A DNA stretch of 64,000 nucleotides from Luscinia megarhynchos (lineage: Eukaryota; Chordata; Aves; Passeriformes; Turdidae). Below the pieces are notes generated by a model. The model saw only the letters and a list, made by a program, of their open reading frames with translations, made no database searches and was not told where the DNA came from. Each line of letters begins with the position of its first letter. The first letter of the stretch is position 1. Of this stretch, positions 39,171 to 49,800 are shown in pieces. Where the stretch lies: NCBI GenBank assembly GCA_034336665.1, contig CM067576.1:11895385-11959384 (forward strand), written 5' to 3'. Made by a program: the position numbers and the translations under genes.

Positions 39171-42100
39171 AAGCGATGTGTCAGATGTGCTTGAGAGCTC
39201 CTCTTTGAGCTGTTCAGAGCGCCTTGTGGCTTATCATGAGATGCAAGGCTTGATTCCTTTGAAGTAATCAAAACCAGCCGTTTCCTCCTGGCGGCTGCTG
39301 GTGGAAGCTCTGCTCTGCTGAGCAGGTATCCTGCAGCACCACCTCCTGTGATGCTCTTGTGCTCTTCAACCAGACTGCCACATGCTTGGATGCCTTTAAC
39401 GGATCTCACTTTTTGCCCACAAACTTTTCGATTTCAGGACTTCATCCAGCTGACCAGTTCCCATGAAGTCTCTAGACAACTGACTATGGTGCATGCCTAA
39501 AAATGAGCGTTTGGGAGCCATCAGCTGTCCTGCACATGTGCAGGCCACATGCACAGCACCAGTGCAGCGGGTCCTGTGCTGCTCAGACATGTCACACTTG
39601 CTGCACAGCGTGTGCCTGTGCACAAATGCCCAGGAAGGTCCCCAACGAGGGACACAGTGACGTTATGCATGACACACCATGTAATTTATCTTGAAATTAA
39701 CTGTAAACACTTGTGCTTGCGTGCTTTGCGAAGAATGTGTTGGAAGTTCAAAATTGTCTAGAGAAGGGATTTATTGATTTATTTATTTATTTTCCTCACT
39801 TATCTCCCCCCAAGCAGCTGCTGTGATGGTCTGGCTCTACCCACCCTGCTCCCAAACTCCAGCTTTCCTAGGCTGGTATGGAGGGTGCTATTGCAAGGAT
39901 GTTGATGGTGGATTCTTGACAGAAGCACTTAGGTGGCAGCACTGCTTGAATGTAGATATACTCTGAACATCTGCTTAATAAATGTTACCTCATGCTAAGG
40001 GGAAAGAAGCTAAACTAATTTTTTTTCCTTACTTTAAAACAAATATTTATGTATTAGTCAGTTTTCAGAGATGTTCCAAGCAGTGAACTACTAATTTACT
40101 AAGGGAAACTATATTTCTTTGTACTGTATTTCTTATTGCAGAAGTAGCAGGCCAGATTTACATCCCTGCTGAGCAGACAGAACACCTTTGATAGTAATCT
40201 TGTTTGTAAGGGATTTTACATATATGGAAATGTTGGTAGTGTCTAATACTCAAGGAAATAGTATAGATAAAAGCTCCTAAAAATAACTTGACTAAATTTA
40301 TATTTATATTAGGAAGAAACACTTTATATATTCAAATTATCCAATAATTTGTAGTTTTGTGCAGTTTTGTCTTGCACAGGCTGTGCTGACCTCTGCCAAT
40401 GCCCTACAAAGAGAATGAAGAGTGACTTGTTTGCCAGCTTGTGGCAATTGCTGTGAGCCAGAAGTCATAGGATGTGTGTGAAGGAAAACCAACAGTTAAC
40501 ACTCTGCTCCACTGTGGTGTGTCTTGAGATTATGGGCCCATCTCCCTTTGAGAGCTATTTTAACTGGAATGTAGGAAAATGTGCTTCTTGGTTTTTATAA
40601 AAATTAAAAATGTTTCAAGGATAGGCTCAGCTTTTGGTTCATCAATTTTTCTGCCACTTAATCAGGTTCACTTGCCTTTTAGGGAAATTTTATTGTGAGG
40701 GATTACCACTGAAGCATGGAATATGTCAACTGCTTTGGATGACAGCGTTGAAGAGGTTTTAGGGATGTTGTTTTTTAGAATTTGAAATTCATCACAGATA
40801 AACAGTTAAAAAATTCCATCAGGCTATGATGTCTGCATTACTCATAATCTTATTTACTGAGCATCCAACTGCTTCTGTACCCCATCCTGAGGTGAGGGGT
40901 GTGTGCCTCTCCTTAGGGCTGTCTTCAGAGCTGGGAAGATGATTGCTAGTGAACTAGAACAGGAAAAGAGCCTTTCCTTGGAATGATGTTGCCTGGCTTC
41001 CAAGGAAAGTTAGGTTCCAACAAAAGTATTTCCACTGTCAGAACGAGCTGAGGGCGTTCACCATCAGTCTGTGTGGAGGAGACTTCAGAGCTCTCTGAGT
41101 ACTTTGTCTTCCTAAGCAGTGCAATTTCTGCCTTGCCTGGTCTGAAGCAGCTGTTCCTTGTTCAAGGGCTGATCTCTTGTAGGCTCACACTTGAGGGAGG
41201 GAGCTTGCCTCAGAATAGATAGTGCTGAGTGTCGGTGACGTGCCTGGAGCTGGCTGTGCTTGGGCCTCTCGAGAGGGAGCAGCACAGGGGCACGGCTCGG
41301 CCCCCAGCTATCACTGCTGCTTTGGGCACCCTGAGGCTGGGACGGGCTCTCTGGCTTTGCTCCTTACTTCTGTTCATGCTGGGGGGCAAAGTCATTCTCC
41401 TCTGCCTTTTGACCCAGGAAAATAGAGGATAATTTGGGAATCCAGGCAGGGTGATGCCCACCTTCCTGAGTTTTTTGTTTCTGTGGATTTGGGAGAGATG
41501 AGGGGATAGTGTTTTCTAATCTCTTCTGAAGCAGCATAAAGCAGCCACTTGAAGGGGTGACAGCTGAGTCTCTCTGGGCGTTTTCAAACCTTGTGTCACT
41601 TGCCACTGAGCCTTCTTGGGCTGGATACTGCCATATAAGGGCCACTTCACTGAGCTTTGGGGTTCTCTTGTAAGAGGTTCAATGCCAAGGCTTGATTAAG
41701 GTGGTTTCTACAAACAAATACAGTATTTCATGCAAATAATTCACCATTATATGAGAAAAACAATTTTCTTGCTTTTTCAGACAAAGACCAGGAGAGTCGA
41801 AGGTTAACTTGTGGCCTTGCTTGTGTTATTTCATAAATTTGCCTTCACGTGGAAACACTGGAGTGTCAAATCTTTGCTTGTTACAGAAGTAGTTGCTTTG
41901 CTGACTGTGAAGGAGGACACTTCACTGGTTTGGACAAAAGCAGCTATCCAGGAGGGCAGGAATGCCTCAGGTAATTCCAAACTTCAGCAATCAAAACACG
42001 AAGAAAACATTGCCAGGAATGAACAAGTTATTTAGGATGTGCTGCTACAAACTGGAAGACCATATGTATAGCTTGTGGTGAACATCTTGCAGTGGTGTTT

Positions 42101-42530
42101 TTCCTACTGACCCTTCACTTAAAATACTAAATATCTGTAGAAAAAAGATGAGAGTACATTTTGGGCAAACCTGAGAACCTGAGCCCTAATGTAACTTAGC
42201 CATGTCAGATCTTTGGAGTGTTGTGAGGGTTGTGTGGTAATGCTGGCCATGATCCTTGTGGAAAACTTCCCTACCCACAGCATCAGAGCCTAGATTCCAT
42301 AGTCATGGACCACAAGTTTGTGACGCAGATAAAGAACAGATTATCTGTGTTCCCAAGTAAGTTAGTCATAAACCTGTCTTTTGAACTATTTTTAAGTCTG
42401 TGAAATAAGAAACAAAGTTTATTGAAACAGGCAGATGTTCATGATGTGCATACACCAGCTTTACTTTGGGTCAGGAGGTCACTGTGTGTATGGTGTATTA
42501 CAGGAGACCCTTCCTGCTAAGGGGCCAAGA
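39171..42530. other. Intergenic stretch upstream of SLIT3
   Basis: Mostly unremarkable sequence, moderately GC-rich at 41220-41460. It contains an (ATTT)n microsatellite at 39769-39793. Open frames overlap on both strands and have no recognisable family. Confidence 0.5.
39769..39793. repeat. (ATTT)n microsatellite
   Basis: A short ATTT tetranucleotide run of about six units, with one ATTG variant. Confidence 0.75.
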
Positions 42531-42812
42531 CTTACCTTAAAAAAATCCTTGCGGCAGGATGTGCCACTTTCCCCGTGATCCGGGACTTTTGGGGTGTGCT
42601 GCCTTTTTTGGCCCTCTTTAGGTAAAATAACCGAGCCTTAAACTGCACCAAATCGGAGCAGAATGACCATGGGCAGGGACCCTTTTGTCTTACTAAGCAA
42701 ATTTTTACAAGTTTCAACTTTTGGTCCTGAACTTCAGTGCTCGAAACACAGCAGCGACCCCAGTCCCGGGGCAGGGAGGCGCTCGGACTTGGGGCGGGAC
42801 AAGGATGGGGCT

Positions 42813-44374
42813 GGTGTGCGGGGAGCAGAGCCCGGGTGTGCCAAGAGCGATGTGCGGGGAGCAGAGCCCGGGTGGGCCCGGTGATGTGCGGGGAGCAGAG
42901 CCCGGCTGTGCCCGGAGCGATGTGCGGGGAGCAGAGCCCGGGTGTGCCCGGAGCGATGTGCGGGGAGCAGAGCCCGGGTGTCCCCGGAGCGATGTGCGGG
43001 GAGCAGAGCCCGGCTGTCCCCGGAGCGATGTGCGGGGAGCAGAGCCCGGCTGTGCCCGGAGCGATGTGCGGGGAGCAGAGCCCGGCTGTGCCCGGAGCGA
43101 TGTGCGGGGAGCAGAGCCCGGCTGTGCCCGGAGCGATGTGCGGGGAGCAGAGCCCGGGTGTCCCCGGAGCGATGTGCGGGGAGCAGAGCCCGGCTGTGCC
43201 TGGCGATGTGCGGGGAGCAGAGCCCGGGTGTGCCCGGAGCGATGTGCGGGGAGCAGAGCCCGGCTGTGCCCGGAGCGATGTGCAGGGAGCAGAGCCCGGG
43301 TGTGCCCGGAGCGATGTGCGGGGAGCAGAGCCCGGCTGTGCCCGGAGCGATGTGCGGGGAGCAGAGCCCGGCTGTGCCTGGCGATGTGCGGGGAGCAGAG
43401 CCCGGGTGTCCCCGGAGCGATGTGCGGGGAGCAGAGCCCGGCTGTGCCCGGAGCGATGCGGGGAGCACAGCCCGAGTGTCCCCGCGATGTGCGGAGAGCA
43501 GAGCCCGGGTGTGCCCGGAGCGATGTGCGGGGAGCAGAGCCCGGGTGTGCCCGGAGCGATGTGCGGGGAGCAGAGCCCGGCTGTGCCCGGAGTGATGTGC
43601 AGGGAGCAGAGCCCGGCTGTGCCTGGCGATGTGCGGGGAGCAGAGCCCGGCTGTGCCTGGCGATGTGCGGGGAGCAGAGCCCGGGTGTGCCCGGAGCGAT
43701 GTGCGGGGAGCAGAGCCCGGCTGTCCCCGGCGATGTGCGGGGAGCAGAGCCCGGGTGGGCCCGGCGATGTGCAGGGAGCAGAGCCCGGGTGTCCCCGGGG
43801 CGATGTGCGGGGAGCAGAGCCCGGGTGTCCCCGGGGCGATGTGCAGGGAGCAGAGCCCGGCTGTGCCCGGAGCGATGTGCGGGGAGCAGAGCCCGGGTGT
43901 CCCCGGGGCGATGTGCGGGGAGCAGAGCCCGGGTGTCCCCGGCGATGTGCGGGGAGCAGAGCCCGGCTGTCCCGGTGATGTGCGGGGAGCACAGCCCGGG
44001 TGTCCCCGCGATGTGCGGGGAGCAGAGCCCGGGTGTCCCCGGGGCGATGTGCGGGGAGCAGCCCGGGTGTCCCGGCGATGTGCGGGGAGCACAGCCCGGC
44101 TGTGCCCGGAGCGATGTGCGGGGAGCAGCCCGGGTGTCCCGGCGATGTGCGGGGAGCAGCCCAGCTGTCCCGGTGATGTGCGGGGAGCAGAGCCCGGCTG
44201 TGCCCGGAGCGATGTGCGGGGAGCGGAGCCCGGGTGTCCCGGTGATGTGCGGGGAGCAGCTCGGGTGTGCCCGGAGCGATATGCGGGGAGCAGCCCGGGT
44301 GTCCCGGTGATGTGCGGGGAGCAGAGCCCGGGTGTCCCGGTGATGTGCGGGGAGCAGAGCCCGGCTGTCCCCGG
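42813..44374. repeat. GC-rich minisatellite, about 45 copies of a ~35-bp unit
   Basis: The + strand unit begins GATGTGCGGGGAGCAGAGCC and continues CGGSTGTGCCCGGAGC (36 bp, S is G or C). I counted about 45 starts of GATGTGC or a close variant over 1562 bp. Unit lengths are 36 bp in the homogeneous core, 34 bp where GGAGC is reduced to GGC, and 31-33 bp near the promoter end, where many copies lose the AG of GCAGAGCCC. Each full unit has four CpGs. The unit has no stop codon in most frames of either strand, which produces overlapping open frames of 413-776 codons on both strands; these are artefacts. The array ends only about 360 bp before the CRE/CCAAT pair of the SLIT3 promoter. Confidence 0.97.
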
Positions 44375-44731
44375 CCGAGCGGCCGCCGCCAGGGGGTACT
44401 CGGGGAGAGCGAACGCGGCCAACAAAAGGCGGCGCAGCCTCGCCGGCCGCAGAGGCAGCGCGGAGCCGCTGCGCGCCCGTTCCCGTGCTCCAGCCCGCAC
44501 ATTCCTTCCCGAAACCCGAACCGGGGCCGGGCTCGCCCCTCTCTGGGAGCCGCTTCCCCCCGGCGCGGCGCCGGGCGGGGAAGAGAAGGGGCCGGGAGGC
44601 GCCGCTGAGTCCCCTCCGCGCTGTCCCCGGGCCGGCCCCGCCCCGCAATGTGCCGGTCCCTGTCCCGGTCCCCGTCCCGGTCCCCGCGGGTCCCGAACTC
44701 GCGGCGCCGCGGGCCCGGGCCGGGCGGGCGG

Positions 44732-44739
44732 TGACGTCA
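44732..44739. promoter_or_regulatory. Consensus CRE (TGACGTCA)
   Basis: A perfect 8-bp palindromic cAMP-response element in the core of the CpG-island promoter, close to a CCAAT box. This spacing is common in CREB/ATF-bound promoters. Occupancy cannot be judged from sequence. Confidence 0.75.
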
Positions 44740-44749
44740 GGCGCGCCGG

Positions 44750-44754
44750 CCAAT
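44750..44754 (+). promoter_or_regulatory. CCAAT box
   Basis: CCAAT in the extended context GGCCAATGG, the usual NF-Y contact sequence, in the forward orientation relative to SLIT3. Confidence 0.7.
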
Positions 44755-44953
44755 GGCGCGGCGGGGGGGGCGCGCCCCGCTCCATCCCCGCTCCGCGCTC
44801 GGCAGCGGCGGCAGCGCCGCTCCGGCACCGCTCCGGTACAGCTCGGTACAGCCCGGCACGGCTCCGGCACAGCCCGCGGCGGGGCGGGCCCGCGGCCGAG
44901 GGGTCGCTGCGAAGCGCCGGCCGTCCCCTCCGCGGGTTACCTGCCCGGCCCAG

Positions 44954-45278
44954 GTGGGGCGGTGCAGAGCGGAGGAGGCTGTTTTGGAGGTTGCCGCCGC
45001 TCCTGATGGATGTTTTGTGTGTGTTTGCCTCTGCTCCCGGGCTCTCTTTCATCTGAGGACGCATCTGGCTCGAGCTCTGTTAAACTATCTGCCTTCTGGT
45101 ACCGTTCGTAGATAACAAAAAGAAACCTGAGCCCGAAAGGCAATTCCCCACCTTCTTCCACCTAATGTGACCTTCTCGGGCGCCTTTGAAGTTTGCTGGT
45201 GCTCCGGCGATGATGGCAGTGGTGGGTTCCCTTGGGCTGTACTAAGAGCCTCTTGTTTTCTTTTCCCTTTTTTCTCAG
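44954..45278 (+). other. SLIT3: Possible 5'UTR intron of SLIT3
   Basis: A donor-like CCCAG/GTGGGG stands at 44953/44954. A strong acceptor, TTTTCCCTTTTTTCTCAG, ends at 45278. Removing the 325 bp would delete all four ATGs found between 45006 and 45215, including a 16-residue upstream frame at 45006-45056. It would leave a 67-nt leader with no ATG before the start at 45346. The acceptor is convincing; the donor is only moderate, and another donor further upstream is possible. Confidence 0.45.
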
Positions 45279-45345
45279 AGGCATTTCATCTTTAAGGGCC
45301 GCCTGCTCGCGCTCACTTTTATACCCACTGAAGCCATCGAGAACC

Positions 45346-45530
45346 ATGGTGTCTGGTGGAAGAAGTGCGTTTCTGTGCCTTGGAATGATCCTGAGCTTTT
45401 GGAGCTCCGTGAGTTGGATGCCTGTTGGAGGATGCCCGCATAAGTGTACGTGTATTGCTTCCAACGTGGATTGTCACGGACTGGGACTCAGAACTGTGCC
45501 GAGGGATATTCCCAGGAATGCGGAGAGACT
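45346..45530 (+). CDS. SLIT3: SLIT3 first coding exon (partial gene)
   Basis: Slit proteins are large secreted ligands for Robo receptors in axon guidance and cell migration. This exon codes the first 61 residues plus two bases of codon 62. The start ATG at 45346 has a good context (GAACCATGG), and an in-frame TGA lies upstream at 45211. Residues 1-29 form a signal peptide with a hydrophobic core ([12 protein letters not shown]). Then comes the LRR N-terminal cap of the first leucine-rich domain, CPHKCTC (from Cys30) and [12 protein letters not shown], ending RNAERL at the donor CT/GTGAGT. GLGL and NAERL fit SLIT3 better than SLIT1 or SLIT2, which as I recall have NTERL. Later exons are outside the window. 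The signal peptide differs from the mammalian one, as is usual. Confidence 0.93.
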
Positions 45531-46321
45531 GTGAGTAAAAACCGTTAAGGGCTTCTCGAGCACTTGCCGGAACACCTGGGACGAGTTTCCCAACACCTGC
45601 CTATCAGTGCAGAGTGCTCGGTCACAGGAGTTTCAGCAATCCAACACGGATTCATGTTTTCAGGAGGGAAGGGGAGGAGCTTTTCGGGGGTTCCAGCGCT
45701 CCTGCCGCTGTGCCTTTGTACGAACGATCAGTTTCAGAGTTTCGCGTTAACTTTCAGCTGCCGCCTGATCGGGTTTTGCAGTGACTTGCTTGAAATGGAG
45801 TTCGGAGCTGTACCTGGAGTGCTCCCGGCTGTAATCACTTTCAGTGCAAACACCAATTTAATATGCAATTAGAAACCTGGATGTTTTCACCTGGCGGCTG
45901 GTAGCAGTTTCTCCTTACTTTCTCAGCACGGTGATTTCATCACCGTGGAAAACCGACTGCTTCCATAAACTAATTCAAATGGAGAAATCACATTAAGCAG
46001 CCTCTAATTTCTGTTTTAAACTGCTGCGGGGAAGCTGGTTATTCAATTTTTAATCTGCTTCAGGGTTTATGATAGCAGCGTAACGCTGTGGGGAGCACGG
46101 AGAATAATGAATGTGTTCATAGCAAACCCCTCCTATTGTTAAGTTCTCGGGAGTTTTTTTCAGCTGACTGTTCTTACTTGCTCAGTGAGTTCCTAGGGAG
46201 AAAGCTGAAAGCAAACTTGAGTTTTCTGATAGAGTTCTGGCACTCGCCCGGTGCAGGGGACGGCGTCTCTGACGTGCCTTAATGCATAGCAGATGGCACA
46301 TCTCAGAGAGTGCCCGGTGCG

Positions 46322-46885
46322 AGATAGGGACACGTCCAGGGAGGAATGCTAAACTGAGTCTCTGCCGGTCCGGGGACAGGACACGTCCAGGGAGGAATGT
46401 AAACTGAGCCTCTGCCGATCCGGGACAGGACACGTCTAGGGAGGAATGTTAAACTGAGCCTCTGTCGGTCCGGGACAGGGACTGTCCAGGGAGGGAGGAA
46501 TGCTAAACTGAGCCTCTGCCGGTCCGGGACAGGGACTGTCCAGGGAGGAATGTTAAACTGAGCCTCTGTCGGTCCGGGATAGGGACATATCCAGGGAGGG
46601 AGGAATGCTAAACTGAGCCTCTGTCGGTCCGGGACAGGTCCAGGGAAGATTGTTAAATTGAGCCTCTGTCGGTCCGGGATAGGGACATGTCCAGGGAGGG
46701 AGGAATGTTAAACTGAGCCTCCGCTGGTCCGGAACAAGGACTGTCCAGAGATGGAGGAATGCTAAACTGAGCCTCTGTCGGTTCGGGACGGGGACTGTCC
46801 AGGGAGGGAGGAATGCTAAACTGAGCCTCTGTCGGTCCGGGACAGGGACTGTCCAGGGAGGAATGCTAAACTGAGCCTCCGCACG
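46322..46885. repeat. Minisatellite, about 11 copies of a ~51-bp unit
   Basis: The + strand unit runs GTCCAGGGAGGAATGCTAAA, then CTGAGCCTCTGTCGGTCCGG, then GACAGGGACT. I counted 11 copies of the TAAACTGAGCCTC core, spaced about 46-54 bp apart. Variation includes an extra GGAG (GGAGGGAGG), an AT for AC in GGGATAGGGACAT, and a shortened copy near 46630. At least three units contain GGACAG-GGA-CTGTCC, a perfect 6-bp inverted repeat. The 120-codon minus frame at 46553-46915 is a product of the repeat. It sits about 0.8 kb inside intron 1. Confidence 0.95.
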
Positions 46886-49800
46886 GCGCTCCGGGGTGAC
46901 CCCAGGAGAGCGCACTCAGTTGTGCCTCATGTGGATTAGCCCATAACTTAAAATGTTTTTGAACTTGTAAGCAAATGCTGTAGATTGTATGGCCTGACTT
47001 CCTGTTTTATTTCCTTCTGGGTCATAGTCTTGGGGAAACTTCAAATTCTCAGGCAGTTTTTCCTCCGAGGAAGAAAGCTGGATGAGGTTACTAAGCAAAC
47101 AAAGTTTGTGTGCAAAAAGCCCTCCTAAAGGCTAAGTTCTGTCCCAGAATGAAATTTTATAGAATCCTTGGCTGTTTCTAAATGCATTTTATAGGGCTGA
47201 GAGCTCTTAAATGATAGCAATATGCAGCTTTCTTACTATGCTATTCTACAACCTTTAATGTTTTGTGGCCGTATCAGCCCTCCTTTTAACCTCAGCTGTG
47301 TGAGCAATAGCTTTCAGATGTCAGTGCTATAGAAACCAGAACTTCTCTGCCTGAAACCGTGTACTCTAAAATTGGTGGGTAGCAACCTGGCATTTTAGAG
47401 CCAAAAACCCCCAAATCTGGAGCAACAAACCCCACAACAATCCAGTACCAGGGGAGCATGCCAAGTATGTGTGATAACACGGGTGGTTTGTGTGCTTCAC
47501 TGGTGAGGTGTGTGAATGGTTTAAAGAGTTAAAGGCTAGAATTAAACTTTTAAATTGCAGGTTAAAATGATTCACAAGACCAAGGTTAGTTGGCCACCTG
47601 AGAACCATTTCATAAACGGTAATTTGCTATAGCTGGAGTTGTAGGGGGGCTGAATTCATGTTGTTACTGGGTTTCATTTGTGAGAATGAACATCACAGAG
47701 AAGTGAACTTTGCTTGCCTGCTGCAGGAAGCTGAGCCAGAAGAAGGTGGCTCTTGGCCTTGGCAGATTAAGTGTTAAAAAGAATGAAGGAGAGCATAATC
47801 ACTGTCTCGGTCTTGTTCTTTTTGGTGTTATTTACAGATTTTAATTTTAGATTAATGGCTGCAAAAAGAACAATAGTAGCGATTTCACAATATTCAGTTT
47901 GAACATTTAACCTCAGAGATACCACCACTGATAAATCTGAAATGTAGCTGTGTTGGATGGTTTGTTTGGGGTTTTTTTTGCATATATAAATAGTGTATTG
48001 TTGGATCATTCAGTGGCTGAAACCTTGTGGAAATAGGATACAGAAGGTCATGTGGTAACAGTTTATCTGCATTTTAAATACTGTTTTCAGTTTTCAATTC
48101 TGTCAGTCCATTGTGAGCCTTTCACTATTTTTGTAGTGTTCACCAACACCTTCATTACATCTGTTTTAAAGCTTGTATCAGTTCCTTGACATCTAGATTT
48201 CTACTAATTGCACTAAATTGGGTTTTCTGATGTAAGCAGTAGAGAGAAAAAGGCTCTATTCCTCCGAGTCTGAATTCTGCTCATAGATGAAACATCAGCC
48301 ACAGGGTATATCAGAGGATCTCATTTTGCCCTGTGGTCCACAGCAACCTGTAACTATTTATGACATAACAGTGGGTTGATGTGTAATACTCTTACTCGTT
48401 TGTTTAGCATGTAAATAAGACCAAATTGATCATATCTGAAATCACAAAAATATTTTTTATCTTGGAGAAATGTTTATATGTTGGGAAAATAATTTTAACA
48501 AGTTTTTTAATGGCCACACACGAAGTGCCTTTTTAAACTGTTATGCTCTGGAAAGGTATTTATTTCTTTCTGCATTCTCCTGAGCTAAAAATTCTGCATA
48601 CCTGTTCAAGTCGGAAACTTTTTGCTTTAATTAGTAAGAGATCTAATGGCACCACTTAAAATATTTTGCCACCAAGCTTTTCGAGTTATGTTTGGACAAA
48701 TGTTACAGATTGTTTGGGCTAGTGGAGCCAAGTTAAATATTATTCAAATTTGTGTTAATATGAAACCCAGGAAAACTGAAAATATAGCATTAAGGGAACA
48801 ATGGGAAATATCTTTAGGGGGAAAAGAATTTCTTATTGAGAAGTTCTGTTAAATGAACTAGCTTTGATTCTTCATGAGAAAGTGAGATGCATGCTTGATT
48901 TATTTTTTTTTCCTGAACACTTTGAAGGTCTGTAGGTTTATACCTGTGTTTTCTACCTTGAAGGAAATCCATAGATTAATTTGTGATCCCAGAAACAGAG
49001 CTATAAAACAATCCCATACTTTCATTTTTAATGTTTAAATTTTTTTGATCTTTAATAGTAGCCTTGCAAATATAGCAAGTATTAGGTTTGTGTTGCAGTT
49101 TTTACCTTGTTATTACATTCTATGATAGTCTTCTAATTGTGTGGTTGAGATGGAAGCTTTGGCTCAGCTCTCATGAAGGGCTCAAAAGAGGTGAAAACTG
49201 TCCTGCTGCACAATGAAATTAGTCTGGAGAAAATAAGTGGTGAAGCAACTCCTTGTCACTTCCAGGAGTGACTTTCAATTATCCTTGTTTTGGAGAAGGA
49301 ATGCTCAGGATAATCATCCTATTCCATATTTGCAATATGTCCTCATGTTGCAGAACATGATGCTCCTCAGAGGCCCTTGAGCAGGGTGGTAGAGCTGCCC
49401 TTGTGGATGTTGTTAGTATTTACTGATCCCTCCCATGCTTGTGAAGCAACTCAGCACCCTACCAGAAATAGAAGTTGATAGAATTCTTGTGTTTTGGAGA
49501 ATAACTGGTAATTTATTAGATAACTTCTGGAGTGGGCATAGTGATTCTTATCTTTTGGCCGGGCAACTGATAAGACACTTTTGCCTAATAAAGGAAGAAA
49601 ATTTAAGGATATGTAAACACATCTATGAGAATCCCAAATATTTTACCTTTCTGAAATGTTCCTTAGGATTGCTCAATCAAACTCCCATGATCAGAGTTTC
49701 CTTTGCTGTACTTCAGTTCTTGGATGTGATTATTTATAATTTCCTTCAGTAGATATGTTTTCTATATAAATAGAATATTATACATGTGGCTGTTTTTATA

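Larger units (their letters stand above)
44400..45010 (+). promoter_or_regulatory. SLIT3: SLIT3 CpG-island promoter
   Basis: Very GC-rich, CpG-dense sequence between the minisatellite and the first coding exon. It contains a perfect CRE palindrome TGACGTCA (44732-44739), a CCAAT box in GGCCAATGG (44750-44754) 11 bp further on, and GGGCGG boxes at 44722-44731, 44882-44887 and 44957-44962. There is no TATA box, as usual for CpG-island promoters. From the CCAAT position, transcription probably starts around 44800-44860. Short internal repeats lie at 44654-44692 (GTCCCGGTCCCC type) and 44819-44875 (GCTCGGTACA type, about 10-11 bp). The CRE suggests CREB/ATF input; that is inference. Confidence 0.8.

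Noticed and set aside
42532..45115. Proteins of 413-776 residues on both strands
   Set aside because: They are translations of the GC-rich minisatellite. All six frames are largely open, and the peptides are pure repeats without start, domain or splice support.
45232..45345. SLIT3 start upstream of 45346
   Set aside because: The frame is open back to a TGA at 45211 but has no ATG before 45346. The region includes a polypyrimidine tract and acceptor, so it is leader or intron, not protein.
46553..46915. 120-residue repetitive minus-strand protein
   Set aside because: It follows the 51-bp intronic minisatellite exactly and is open only because of the repeat.
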